In this document: piece after piece, positions 6,019-12,525 of the stretch
Position numbering within the stretch: the first letter of the stretch is position 1
Layout of the letters: the number at the start of each line of letters is the position of its first letter
Assembly: GCA_036568625.1 (NCBI GenBank)
Contig: DATCSF010000120.1
Span: 1 to 12,525, forward strand
Reading direction: 5' to 3'
DNA: 12,525 nt
Origin: 66-474 sp036568625
Lineage (GTDB): Bacteria > Pseudomonadota > Gammaproteobacteria > Xanthomonadales > Rhodanobacteraceae
The notes under the pieces: generated by a model
Seen by the model: only the letters and a program-made list of their open reading frames with translations
What the model was told of the DNA's origin: nothing
The model's database searches: none
Translations under genes and position numbers: made by a program

Positions 6019-8169
6019 ATGCACAAGCATCTGTTGACCCCGATCGCACTGGCCATCGGCGCGGCACTGGCCGTTGTCGGTTGCAGCAACAACGCCCAGA
6101 ACCAGAACGCCTCGGAGCCAGCCGCAACCACGACGCCTGCACCTGCACACACCGCGTCCACGCCCGCGCCGGGCTCCACCGTTGCGATTGCGCCCGAACA
6201 GCCGATCGCGTTCGACCTCGACGACCAATACAACCCCTGCAACGATTTCGCCAATTACGTCAATGCGAATTGGAACAAGGCCAATCCGATTCCGGCTGAC
6301 CAGACCCGCTGGGGCGCATTCGGCATCCTGCATGAACGCAGCCTGCAGGAGCAGAAGCAGATCCTCGAAACGGCCGCGCAGGATGCGAAGGACCACAAGG
6401 GCAAAGAGCTCGAGCAGAAGCTCGGCAACCTCTATGCCGCGGGTCTCGACACCGCCACCATCGACAAGCTGGGCTACGACCCGATCAAGCCCGAGCTGGC
6501 CGCGATCGGCGCGTTGAAGACCCCGACCGACATCGCCGATTTCATCAATGCCAGCTTCAACGAAGGCGACAGCTACGTTTTCAGTTTTGGGTCGGGCGCC
6601 GATTTCAAGGACGCCACCCAACAGATCGGCTACGTGTTCCAGGACGGTCTGGGCCTGCCGACGCGCGACTACTATCTGTCGCCCAAGTACAAGGACATCC
6701 GCGACGCGTACGTCAAGTACATCGCCAAATCGCTGGAGCTGACGGGTACCTCCGCGGCCGACGCCAAGAAACAGGCCGACGAGGTGATGAAGTTTGAAAC
6801 CGAACTCGCCAAGGCATCGCTGTCGCCGACCGAACTGCGCGACCTCGACAACCTGTACCACTTCGTCACCGTGGCGGAAGCGGACAAGATCAGCCCGCAT
6901 TTCAGCTGGGACAAGTTCTTCAAGGCGCAGGGCATCGACGTGGGCAAGGGCTTCTCGCTGTCGCAGCCGAAGTTCATCGCCGAGTTCGACAAGCTGCTGG
7001 CGCACGCTTCGATTCCGCAGTGGCAGGCTTACCTGAAGTTCCATCTCGTCAGCAATGCCGCGCCGGCCTTGAGCCAGGCGTTCCAGGACAACCAGTTCGA
7101 TTTCTACGGCAAGACGCTCGGCGGTCAGCCCGAGCAGAAGGCGCGCTGGAAGCGGGTGATCGGCGCGGTCAACGACGCGATGGGCATGGGTCTCGGCGAG
7201 CTGTACGTCGCCAGGTATTTCCCGCCCGCAGCCAAGCAACGCGCCGAACAACTGGTCAGCAACGTTCGCAACGCCCTCAAGGCGCGCATCGAAACCCTCG
7301 ATTGGATGAGTGAGGCGACCAAGAAGAAGGCGCTCGACAAGTGGGCGCTGTTCCTGCCCAAGATCGGCTACCCCGACAAGGGCGAATGGCGCGACTGGTC
7401 GGGCCTGACCATCCAGCCGGGGCAGTGGTACGCCAACCTCGAAGCCGCGTCGAAATACAACTACCACTACGACATCGGCAAGATCGGCAAGGCGACCGAT
7501 CGCAAGGAATGGCACATGACGCCGCAGACGATCAACGCCTACTACGATCCGACCACCAACACCATCAACTTCCCGGCCGCGATCCTGCAGCCTCCATTCT
7601 TCTATGCGAAGGGAGACGACGGGGTGAATTACGGCGGCATCGGCTACGTCATCGGCCACGAGGCCAGCCACGGGTTCGACGACCAAGGCAGTCAGTTCGA
7701 TGGCCACGGCAACCGCGCGAACTGGTGGACGCCGCAGGACAAGAAGAAGTTCGACGCACGCACGGCTGCACTGGTGAAGCAGTTCGACGCCTATACGCCG
7801 ATCCCCGGCAAGCCCGACCTCCATGTCAACGGCAAGCTGACACTGGGCGAAAACATTGGCGACCTCGGTGGCCTCAACATCGCCTACGACGCGCTGCAGG
7901 CCGCGTTGAAAGCCAATCCGAAGGAAACCGACGAAAAGATCGACGGCATGACCCAGGACCAGCGCTTCTTCCTCAACTCGGCGCGCGTCTGGGAAGGCAC
8001 CACCCGCGAAAAGACAGCGGAGCTGCTGCTCAACATCAATCCGCACGCGCCCGACAATATCCGCGCATTCGCCGCGGCCTCGAACATGCCGCAGTTCGCG
8101 CAGGCTTTCCAGTGCAAGCCCGGCGACAAGATGGCGCACACGGGGGACAAGCTGGTGAAGATCTGGTGA
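6019..8169 (+). CDS. M13 family zinc metallopeptidase, lipoprotein (PepO/neprilysin-like)
   Basis: Complete 716-residue M13 endopeptidase. The N-terminus is a lipoprotein signal (hydrophobic stretch ending in VVGC, lipidated Cys22), followed by a Thr/Ala/Pro-rich linker to about residue 58. The residue after Cys22 is Ser, not Asp, so an outer-membrane location is likely. The N-terminal M13 domain starts with DLDDQYNPCNDFANYVNANW, a typical family opening. The catalytic domain shows NAYY at 506-509 (substrate backbone binding), the zinc motif HEASH with His547, Glu548 and His551, and GENIGD with the third ligand Glu611 and Asp615. The end, QCKPGDK with a terminal Trp, matches the usual C-terminus. 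Members cleave short peptides in the envelope. The ATG at 6019 has a good ribosome site, AAAGGA at 6006-6011, seven bases upstream, and gives the lipobox. Divergent from the nuclease gene; no operon partner downstream. Confidence 0.96.
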   Translation: MHKHLLTPIALAIGAALAVVGCSNNAQNQNASEPAATTTPAPAHTASTPAPGSTVAIAPEQPIAFDLDDQYNPCNDFANYVNANWNKANPIPADQTRWGAFGILHERSLQEQKQILETAAQDAKDHKGKELEQKLGNLYAAGLDTATIDKLGYDPIKPELAAIGALKTPTDIADFINASFNEGDSYVFSFGSGADFKDATQQIGYVFQDGLGLPTRDYYLSPKYKDIRDAYVKYIAKSLELTGTSAADAKKQADEVMKFETELAKASLSPTELRDLDNLYHFVTVAEADKISPHFSWDKFFKAQGIDVGKGFSLSQPKFIAEFDKLLAHASIPQWQAYLKFHLVSNAAPALSQAFQDNQFDFYGKTLGGQPEQKARWKRVIGAVNDAMGMGLGELYVARYFPPAAKQRAEQLVSNVRNALKARIETLDWMSEATKKKALDKWALFLPKIGYPDKGEWRDWSGLTIQPGQWYANLEAASKYNYHYDIGKIGKATDRKEWHMTPQTINAYYDPTTNTINFPAAILQPPFFYAKGDDGVNYGGIGYVIGHEASHGFDDQGSQFDGHGNRANWWTPQDKKKFDARTAALVKQFDAYTPIPGKPDLHVNGKLTLGENIGDLGGLNIAYDALQAALKANPKETDEKIDGMTQDQRFFLNSARVWEGTTREKTAELLLNINPHAPDNIRAFAAASNMPQFAQAFQCKPGDKMAHTGDKLVKIW

Positions 8170-8205
8170 GGGATACCGGTTCGACTGCTGCGCCACGCAA
8201 CTTGC

Positions 8206-8289
8206 GCGAGCGCTGCGGGGCATGCTCACGTACTGACGTGGTCGCTCCGAGGCCTCTACTTGGCGCGCACGTGATTTGCCTTCGCTCGC
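8206..8289. repeat. Possible intergenic repeat element bounded by inverted repeats
   Basis: Between the M13 gene and the next terminator, GCGAGCG (8206-8212) and CGCTCGC (8283-8289) form the ends of an 84-bp segment. It also holds an internal hairpin CACGT-actg-ACGTG (8227-8240). No open frame here looks real. It may be a REP/MITE-like unit or simply 3'-flanking DNA; a genome-wide search would tell. Confidence 0.3.
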
Positions 8290-8346
8290 CACGGTCACCA
8301 GGCATCCCGACGATGGCTGCCGCCGACGCGCGATTGGCAATCGAGG

Positions 8347-8374
8347 CTGACTGATATGTTCTGACTAATATGTT
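8347..8374. repeat. Tandem 14-bp direct repeat in an AT-rich patch
   Basis: CTGACTGATATGTT (8347-8360) is followed immediately by CTGACTAATATGTT (8361-8374), with one difference. It sits ten bases before the terminator stem at 8384 in otherwise GC-rich DNA. It could be a protein-binding site or a slippage product. Confidence 0.7.
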
Positions 8375-8383
8375 TTTTGCAGC

Positions 8384-8409
8384 GCCGCACATCGTGCGGC
8401 TTTTTTTTT
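8384..8409 (+). terminator. Rho-independent terminator
   Basis: A perfect stem GCCGCAC / GTGCGGC with a short ATC loop is followed by nine T residues. It is 214 bp after the M13 peptidase stop and is the first clear terminator for that transcript. It also insulates the iron-regulated promoter downstream. Confidence 0.88.
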
Positions 8410-8473
8410 GCGCCTGCCAGCGAGAGTCTGCGGGCGCCGCCGTCGGAAACAGTGCGTGACTTCGTGTAGATTG

Positions 8474-8492
8474 ATTATTGCGAATCATTCTC
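8474..8492. promoter_or_regulatory. Fur box of the receptor-hydroxylase operon
   Basis: ATTATTGCGAATCATTCTC matches the classic 19-bp Fur consensus at about 13 of 19 positions by hand alignment, with a perfect AATCATT core. It overlaps the -35 element of the promoter at 8478-8506, as expected for repression by Fe(II)-Fur. Its target is a siderophore receptor gene, which supports the call. Confidence 0.75.
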
Positions 8493-8506
8493 ATTTGCTT
8501 TAGTAT
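8478..8506 (+). promoter_or_regulatory. Sigma-70 promoter of the siderophore receptor operon
   Basis: TTGCGA (-35, 4/6) and TAGTAT (-10, 4/6) are spaced by 17 bp. The start point would be near 8513, giving an unusually long leader of about 130 nt before the ATG at 8643. The leader holds a 7-bp hairpin with arms 8576-8582 and 8589-8595. Confidence 0.55.
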
Positions 8507-8642
8507 CCGCCACGCGAATCCGGACGACTTCGACGCGCGGACCACGATATCGCTCTTCCGATACGCGGTTGCACACGGCGTGTTCGCGCACGCCGGCTTG
8601 CCCGATCGATCACGACGCACAACTACAAGGCCTTAAAACTTC

Positions 8643-10961
8643 ATGCCCGGCATCACGCACCGAAAGCACGCATCCCAACTTGGACATCATCGCCCCGTCG
8701 CCCTTTCGTCCCTGATGGCCGGCATCGCACTGAGCCTGCCGTCGTTTGCTGCCGATCCATCGCCGGCGCCCGTGGCGGGCACATCGTCGCAACTGTCCAC
8801 CATCAATGTCACCGCAACGCGCAATCCCTACAAGGTGAACGCAGTGCAGTCGCCGAAATTCACGCAGCCGCTGCTGGATACACCGCAGACCATCAACGTC
8901 ATCGGCAAGGAGATCATCCAGCAGCAAGGCGCCACCACCCTCACCGAAGCGCTCCGCAACAGCCCCGGCGTCGGCACGTTCTATGTCGGCGAGAACGGCA
9001 GCACCTCGACCGGCGACGCCATCTACATGCGCGGCTTCGATACTTCGGGCAGCATCTTCGTGGACGGCGTGCGGGACATGGGCTCGGTCTCGCGTGACGT
9101 CTTCAACGTCGAACAGGTGGAGGTCACCAAAGGGCCGGATGGCACCGAGTACGGCCGCACGGCGCCCACCGGCGCCGTCAACATGGTCAGCAAGCAACCA
9201 TGGTTGAAGGATCGTGCATCGGCGTCGTTGAGCTACGGCAGCGGCGATCACAAGCGCGTGACCGCCGACTGGAACGAAGCGATCGGCGGGCACGCCGCGT
9301 TTCGGCTCAACGTGATGGGCCAGGACAGCGGTGTCTCGGGCCGCGACCAGGTCACCCGGAACCGCTGGGGCGTCGCGCCGTCGCTGGCATTCGGGCTGGG
9401 CACACCGACCACGGTGTACACCGATTACCTGCACGTCGATCAGGACAATGTGCCGGATGGCGGCGTACCGACCATCGGACTTCACGGTTACTCGTCGCCC
9501 GATCCGACGCGGCCGTTCCTGGGTGACGCGCCGTCCGTCGATCCCTCCAGCTTCTACGGCACCGGCGCCGACCATGATCGCGTGAAGACCGACATGTTCA
9601 CCGTGATCGTACGCCACGATTTCGAGAACGGCACCGCGCTGCACGACACCCTGCGCTGGGGCCGCACCCACCAGGATTACCTGCTGTCTTCGTGGCGTGG
9701 CGCGGCGGCGAACATCGTCACGCCTGATTCCGCCGACCCGTCCACCTGGACGATCACGCGTGACATACCGACCTTCAAGGATCAGACCAACCGCATCCTC
9801 ACCAACCAGACCAACCTCACCCGGAGTTTCGCCACCGGTTCCGTCAGACACGACCTGAGCGCCGGCATCGAACTGACGCGCGAGGAAGTCGGCACCGGCG
9901 GCACCGGCGCGCTCGACGACAGGGCGTGGACGCCGGCGAACCTGTATCACCCCGATCTGGACACGGCCACTGGCCTCGTCATCGGCGACACCGGCGCCTG
10001 GAGCCGTGGACGCACGGACACCGCTGCCGCGTACCTGTTCGACACGCTGCACTTCGGCGAACACTGGTTGGCGACCGCCGGTGCGCGCGTCGACCACTAC
10101 AGCACCGATTTCCAGAGCGTGCTGCCTTGCGGCACCTCGCGCCGCGCGCCGGCCTGCGGGACCAACCCGGTCGCCACGCCGGTGCCGGCAGTCGATGCCG
10201 AGAAGGGCGGCAATCTTTACGGTTACAAACTTGGCGTCGTGTACAAGCCGGTCGCACAAGGCAGTGTCTACGCGAACTTCGCGGTGTCGGCGGAACCGCC
10301 AGGCGGCAACAGCCTCGAATTGAGTTCCTCGGCCAGGAGCGCCGACAACCCCGCCTTCGATCCGCAGCGCGCGCGCACCGTCGAACTCGGCACCAAGTGG
10401 GACGTGTTCGGCGACCAGCTACGGCTGACCACGGCGCTGTATCGCACCGTGGTCACCAACCTCGTGGTGCAGGACCCGGTGGACCAGCAGTATTACCAGA
10501 TCGGCCGCCAGCGCGTGCAGGGCGTCGAGCTGGGCGCGATCGGCCGGATCACGCCACACTGGGCAGTCAGCGCGGGTTACACCATCATGGACGCCAAGGT
10601 CGCGCGCGGCAACGCGCTCGCCCAGAACGGCTCGGACGACCTGCCCTACACGCCGAAAAGCGCCTTCACCGCCTGGAGCACCTGGCAACTGCCGCACCAC
10701 ATCACGATCGGCGGCGGCGCGCGCTACGCCGGCGAAATGCACCGCGGCCGCGATGGTGCGCTGGGCACACCCGCATTCACCGAGGCCTACTGGGTGTTTG
10801 ACGCGATGGCGAGCTACGCCATCAACCGGCACGCGATCTTGCAGTTGAACGTCTACAATCTGTTTGACAAGGATTACGTCCCCGCGATCAACAAAAGCGG
10901 CTACCGCTACACGCCCGGCACGCCGCGCTCGGCGCTGCTCACGCTGAACATCCACTACTGA
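8643..10961 (+). CDS. TonB-dependent catecholate-type siderophore receptor (PiuA/Fiu-like)
   Basis: This 772-residue outer-membrane receptor imports ferric siderophores using TonB-ExbB-ExbD energy. A signal peptide covers about residues 1-36 (cleavage after SFA). A TonB box lies at about 52-59 (STINVTAT). The plug domain spans about 70-185, with PQTINVIGKEIIQQQG, EALRNSPGV, IYMRGFD and KGPDGTEYGRTAPTGAVNMVSKQP-like signatures (163-186) of the TonB siderophore receptor family. The rest is the 22-strand barrel, ending in the aromatic residue expected for outer-membrane insertion (NIHY). Cys496 and Cys505 in one probable surface loop could form a small disulfide loop. The specific tie to Fiu/PiuA comes from the plug motifs and from the PiuC/YbiX-type gene two bases downstream, the pairing known from Pseudomonas piuA-piuC and E. 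coli fiu-ybiX. The ligand is therefore probably a catechol siderophore, but other ferric siderophores remain possible. The ribosome site is weak (AAGG, 12 bases upstream). Confidence 0.93.
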   Translation: MPGITHRKHASQLGHHRPVALSSLMAGIALSLPSFAADPSPAPVAGTSSQLSTINVTATRNPYKVNAVQSPKFTQPLLDTPQTINVIGKEIIQQQGATTLTEALRNSPGVGTFYVGENGSTSTGDAIYMRGFDTSGSIFVDGVRDMGSVSRDVFNVEQVEVTKGPDGTEYGRTAPTGAVNMVSKQPWLKDRASASLSYGSGDHKRVTADWNEAIGGHAAFRLNVMGQDSGVSGRDQVTRNRWGVAPSLAFGLGTPTTVYTDYLHVDQDNVPDGGVPTIGLHGYSSPDPTRPFLGDAPSVDPSSFYGTGADHDRVKTDMFTVIVRHDFENGTALHDTLRWGRTHQDYLLSSWRGAAANIVTPDSADPSTWTITRDIPTFKDQTNRILTNQTNLTRSFATGSVRHDLSAGIELTREEVGTGGTGALDDRAWTPANLYHPDLDTATGLVIGDTGAWSRGRTDTAAAYLFDTLHFGEHWLATAGARVDHYSTDFQSVLPCGTSRRAPACGTNPVATPVPAVDAEKGGNLYGYKLGVVYKPVAQGSVYANFAVSAEPPGGNSLELSSSARSADNPAFDPQRARTVELGTKWDVFGDQLRLTTALYRTVVTNLVVQDPVDQQYYQIGRQRVQGVELGAIGRITPHWAVSAGYTIMDAKVARGNALAQNGSDDLPYTPKSAFTAWSTWQLPHHITIGGGARYAGEMHRGRDGALGTPAFTEAYWVFDAMASYAINRHAILQLNVYNLFDKDYVPAINKSGYRYTPGTPRSALLTLNIHY

Positions 10962-10963
10962 CC

Positions 10964-11641
10964 ATGCTGCTGCACATCGAGAAGGTGCTGGACGCCGCGG
11001 CGGTCGCGCGCATGCGCACGCGGCTCGACGCGGCCGACTGGACCGACGGGCGCGAAACCGTGGGTCCACAGGGCGCCGAGGTCAAGCGCAACCTGCAATT
11101 GCCCGAGGCGTCTTCGCTACGCGTGGAACTCGGCCGCGAAGTCCTTGCGGCCTGCGCACGCCATCCCGTATTCCATGCGGCGACTTTGCCGGTGAAAATC
11201 CTGCCGCCACGGTTCAACCGTTACGAAAACGGCGGCGCCTACGGACCACACATCGACGGTGCGGTGATGGCGCTGGCGGACGGCAGCCAGTTGCGCAGCG
11301 ACATCGCCTGCACGCTGTTCCTGGCCGACCCAGAGAGCTACGACGGCGGCGAGCTGATCGTGGAAGACACCTACGGCGAACACGAAATCAAGTTGACTGC
11401 GGGCGATGCGATCGTGTATCCGGCCTCGAGCCTGCACCGCGTAGAACCTGTGACGCGCGGCGTCCGCGTGGCGGCGTTCTTCTGGATACAGAGCCTCGTG
11501 CGCGATGAATCGCAACGCCGCACGCTGCTGCAACTCGACACCGCCATCCGCGAACTCACCGCGGGCGCAGCCGATCCCGTAGCTGTCAAGCAGCTCACGG
11601 GCGTCTATCACAACTTGCTGCGGCAGTGGTCCGAGACTTAG
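10964..11641 (+). CDS. PKHD-type 2-oxoglutarate/Fe(II)-dependent hydroxylase (PiuC/YbiX family)
   Basis: This 225-residue protein of the Fe(II)/2-oxoglutarate dioxygenase superfamily (prolyl 4-hydroxylase-like fold) matches the PKHD-type hydroxylase family known as PiuC or YbiX. The iron facial triad is visible: His96 and Asp98 in GPHID, and His158 in SSLHRV. Arg168 in TRGVRVAAFFW is the expected 2-oxoglutarate anchor. The start LLHIEKVLD and the end VYHNLLRQW fit the family. The ATG is only two bases after the receptor's TGA, so both genes share the Fur-controlled transcript. The real substrate of the family is not established; the constant link to catechol siderophore receptors suggests modification of a siderophore or of a protein in iron uptake. 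The product is probably cytoplasmic. No clear terminator follows; 11642-11774 holds no recognisable feature. Confidence 0.94.
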   Translation: MLLHIEKVLDAAAVARMRTRLDAADWTDGRETVGPQGAEVKRNLQLPEASSLRVELGREVLAACARHPVFHAATLPVKILPPRFNRYENGGAYGPHIDGAVMALADGSQLRSDIACTLFLADPESYDGGELIVEDTYGEHEIKLTAGDAIVYPASSLHRVEPVTRGVRVAAFFWIQSLVRDESQRRTLLQLDTAIRELTAGAADPVAVKQLTGVYHNLLRQWSET

Positions 11642-11774
11642 CCTTTGCGATCGTCCCTGATCGGCGCGTTTCCACCCTCCTCGGATTGTTCAGGTTCGCC
11701 AGGTCGTGGAGACCAGAACGGCCTTCCGTGGCCTGACTTTCCACAACAACCGCTTCGAACGGCACACCCGTCGC

Positions 11775-11803
11775 TCGGCAACAAGAGCTCAACGCGCGAT
11801 AAT
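11775..11803 (+). promoter_or_regulatory. Sigma-70 promoter of rapA
   Basis: TCGGCA (-35, 4/6) and GATAAT (-10, 5/6) are separated by exactly 17 bp. Transcription would begin near 11810, about 20 nt before the ATG at 11831, which has GGAG at 11822-11825 as ribosome site. Confidence 0.6.
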
Positions 11804-11830
11804 ACGCGGCTTTCCGATCGCGGAGTCGCA

Positions 11831-12525
11831 ATGGACTACATCCCGGGCCAACGCTGGCTTTCCGAAGCGGAGCCCGAACTCGGTCTCGGCACAGTGTTGC
11901 GCTGCGACGAACGCGCGGTGCAGGTGCTGTTCGCGAAATCCGGCGTGGTGCGCAATTACGCCTCGCATGGCGCGCCGCTCGCGCGTGCCGCATTCCGCGT
12001 CGGCCAGCGGATCGCGGGGCGCGGCATTGCCTTCGTGGTCGAACGCATCGACTTGCGCGACGGCCTTTTGGTGTATTCGGGCGAGAAGCGCGAACTGGCC
12101 GAAGGCCAATTGGACGACGAACAGTCGCTCTCGCAAGCCGACGCGCGGCTGATCTCCGCGCGCATCGACAGGCCGCACCATTACGAATTGCGCAAGCAGG
12201 CGTTGCTGGCGCGCGCGACGGCGCGGCGCTCAGACGCATGGGGGATTCTTTCCGCGCGGGTCGACCTGCTGCCGCATCAGCTCGGCGCCGTCGCGGCGTG
12301 CATGGAACGCGAGCACCCACGCGCGCTGCTGGCCGACGAAGCCGGCCTCGGCAAGACCATCGAAGCCGGCATGCTGATCGCGCGCATGCTGGCCACGGGT
12401 CGCGCGGCGCGCGTGCTGCTCCTGCTGCCCGAGGCGCTGCTGGTGCAATGGTTCGTCGAAATGCGGCGGCGCTTCCAGCTCGCCTTCGCGATCATCGACG
12501 AGGAACGCTGCACGGCGATCGCCGC
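11831..12525 (+). CDS. rapA: RNA polymerase-associated SWI2/SNF2 ATPase RapA (5' part, cut by window end)
   Basis: The first 231 codons of RapA (HepA), which binds RNA polymerase and recycles it from post-termination complexes using ATP. The N-terminal opening YIPGQRWLSEAEPELGLGTV (near-universal in RapA) is followed by the Tudor-like N-terminal domain, about residues 1-110. The helicase core begins near HQLGAVA, with the Walker A (motif I) DEAGLGKTIEAGM around Lys175. Motif Ia follows as LLLLPEALLVQWFVEM. No stop appears before the window end. The family is about 950 residues long, so some three quarters of the gene lies outside. It has its own promoter and a good GGAG ribosome site five bases before the ATG, so it does not depend on the upstream iron operon. 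The usual DEVGLGKT reads DEAGLGKT here, a conservative change. Confidence 0.95.
   Translation, partial: MDYIPGQRWLSEAEPELGLGTVLRCDERAVQVLFAKSGVVRNYASHGAPLARAAFRVGQRIAGRGIAFVVERIDLRDGLLVYSGEKRELAEGQLDDEQSLSQADARLISARIDRPHHYELRKQALLARATARRSDAWGILSARVDLLPHQLGAVAACMEREHPRALLADEAGLGKTIEAGMLIARMLATGRAARVLLLLPEALLVQWFVEMRRRFQLAFAIIDEERCTAIA

Noticed and set aside
5841..6254. N-terminal extension of the beta-CASP nuclease
   Set aside because: It would overlap the M13 gene start; conserved sequence begins at the ATG at 5840 with a good ribosome site.
8178..8200. GGTTCGA resembling a tRNA T-loop
   Set aside because: No acceptor stem, anticodon arm or D-arm can be formed around it.
6004..8340. 778-codon open frame on the minus strand
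   Set aside because: It mirrors the M13 peptidase gene, which has clear family motifs on the plus strand. The translation is Arg/Val/Gly-rich without recognisable domains, typical of antisense frames in GC-rich DNA.
8610..10259. 549-codon open frame on the minus strand
   Set aside because: Antisense to the TonB-dependent receptor; low-complexity composition and no motif.
11595..12320. 241-codon open frame on the minus strand
   Set aside because: Antisense to rapA and its promoter; Arg/Ala-rich with no family motif, while rapA is clear on the plus strand.

Overview
The window looks like chromosomal DNA of a high-GC gammaproteobacterium. The gene content fits Xanthomonadales (Rhodanobacteraceae or Xanthomonadaceae type): secreted S10 and M13 peptidases, a DUF502 membrane protein, a PiuA-type siderophore receptor with a PiuC-type hydroxylase, and the RNA polymerase recycling ATPase RapA. 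The assignment rests on protein family and gene style only. I see no rRNA, tRNA, CRISPR array, transposase or prophage gene.

Layout: (1) 1-2666, two tandem S10 serine carboxypeptidase-like genes on the plus strand. The first is cut by the window start. The second is complete and ends in a strong intrinsic terminator. (2) 2667-3019, a gap with only a doubtful minus-strand coding trace and the promoter of the next operon. (3) 3020-4290, a two-gene operon with a GTGA overlap: a DUF502 membrane protein and the RNA 2',3'-cyclic phosphodiesterase ThpR. (4) 4286-4380, a nested inverted-repeat element between convergent genes that supplies both stop codons. (5) 4377-5840, minus strand, a beta-CASP metallo-beta-lactamase nuclease with an in-frame tandem 33-bp repeat insert. 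(6) 6019-8169, a divergent M13 (PepO/neprilysin-like) lipoprotein metallopeptidase. (7) 8170-8642, a long gap holding repeat-like DNA, a tandem 14-bp repeat, a terminator and a Fur-type promoter. (8) 8643-11641, a piuA-piuC-type iron operon. (9) 11831-end, the 5' part of rapA with its own promoter.

Functionally the window combines envelope or secreted peptide digestion (S10 pair, M13), RNA metabolism (ThpR, beta-CASP nuclease, RapA) and iron acquisition (receptor plus 2OG-Fe(II) hydroxylase under a Fur box). No single new multi-gene system stands out. The most unusual signals are at the DNA level: probable gene conversion between the S10 copies, a repeat that contributes the stop codons of two convergent genes, and a palindromic repeat carried in frame inside the nuclease gene.
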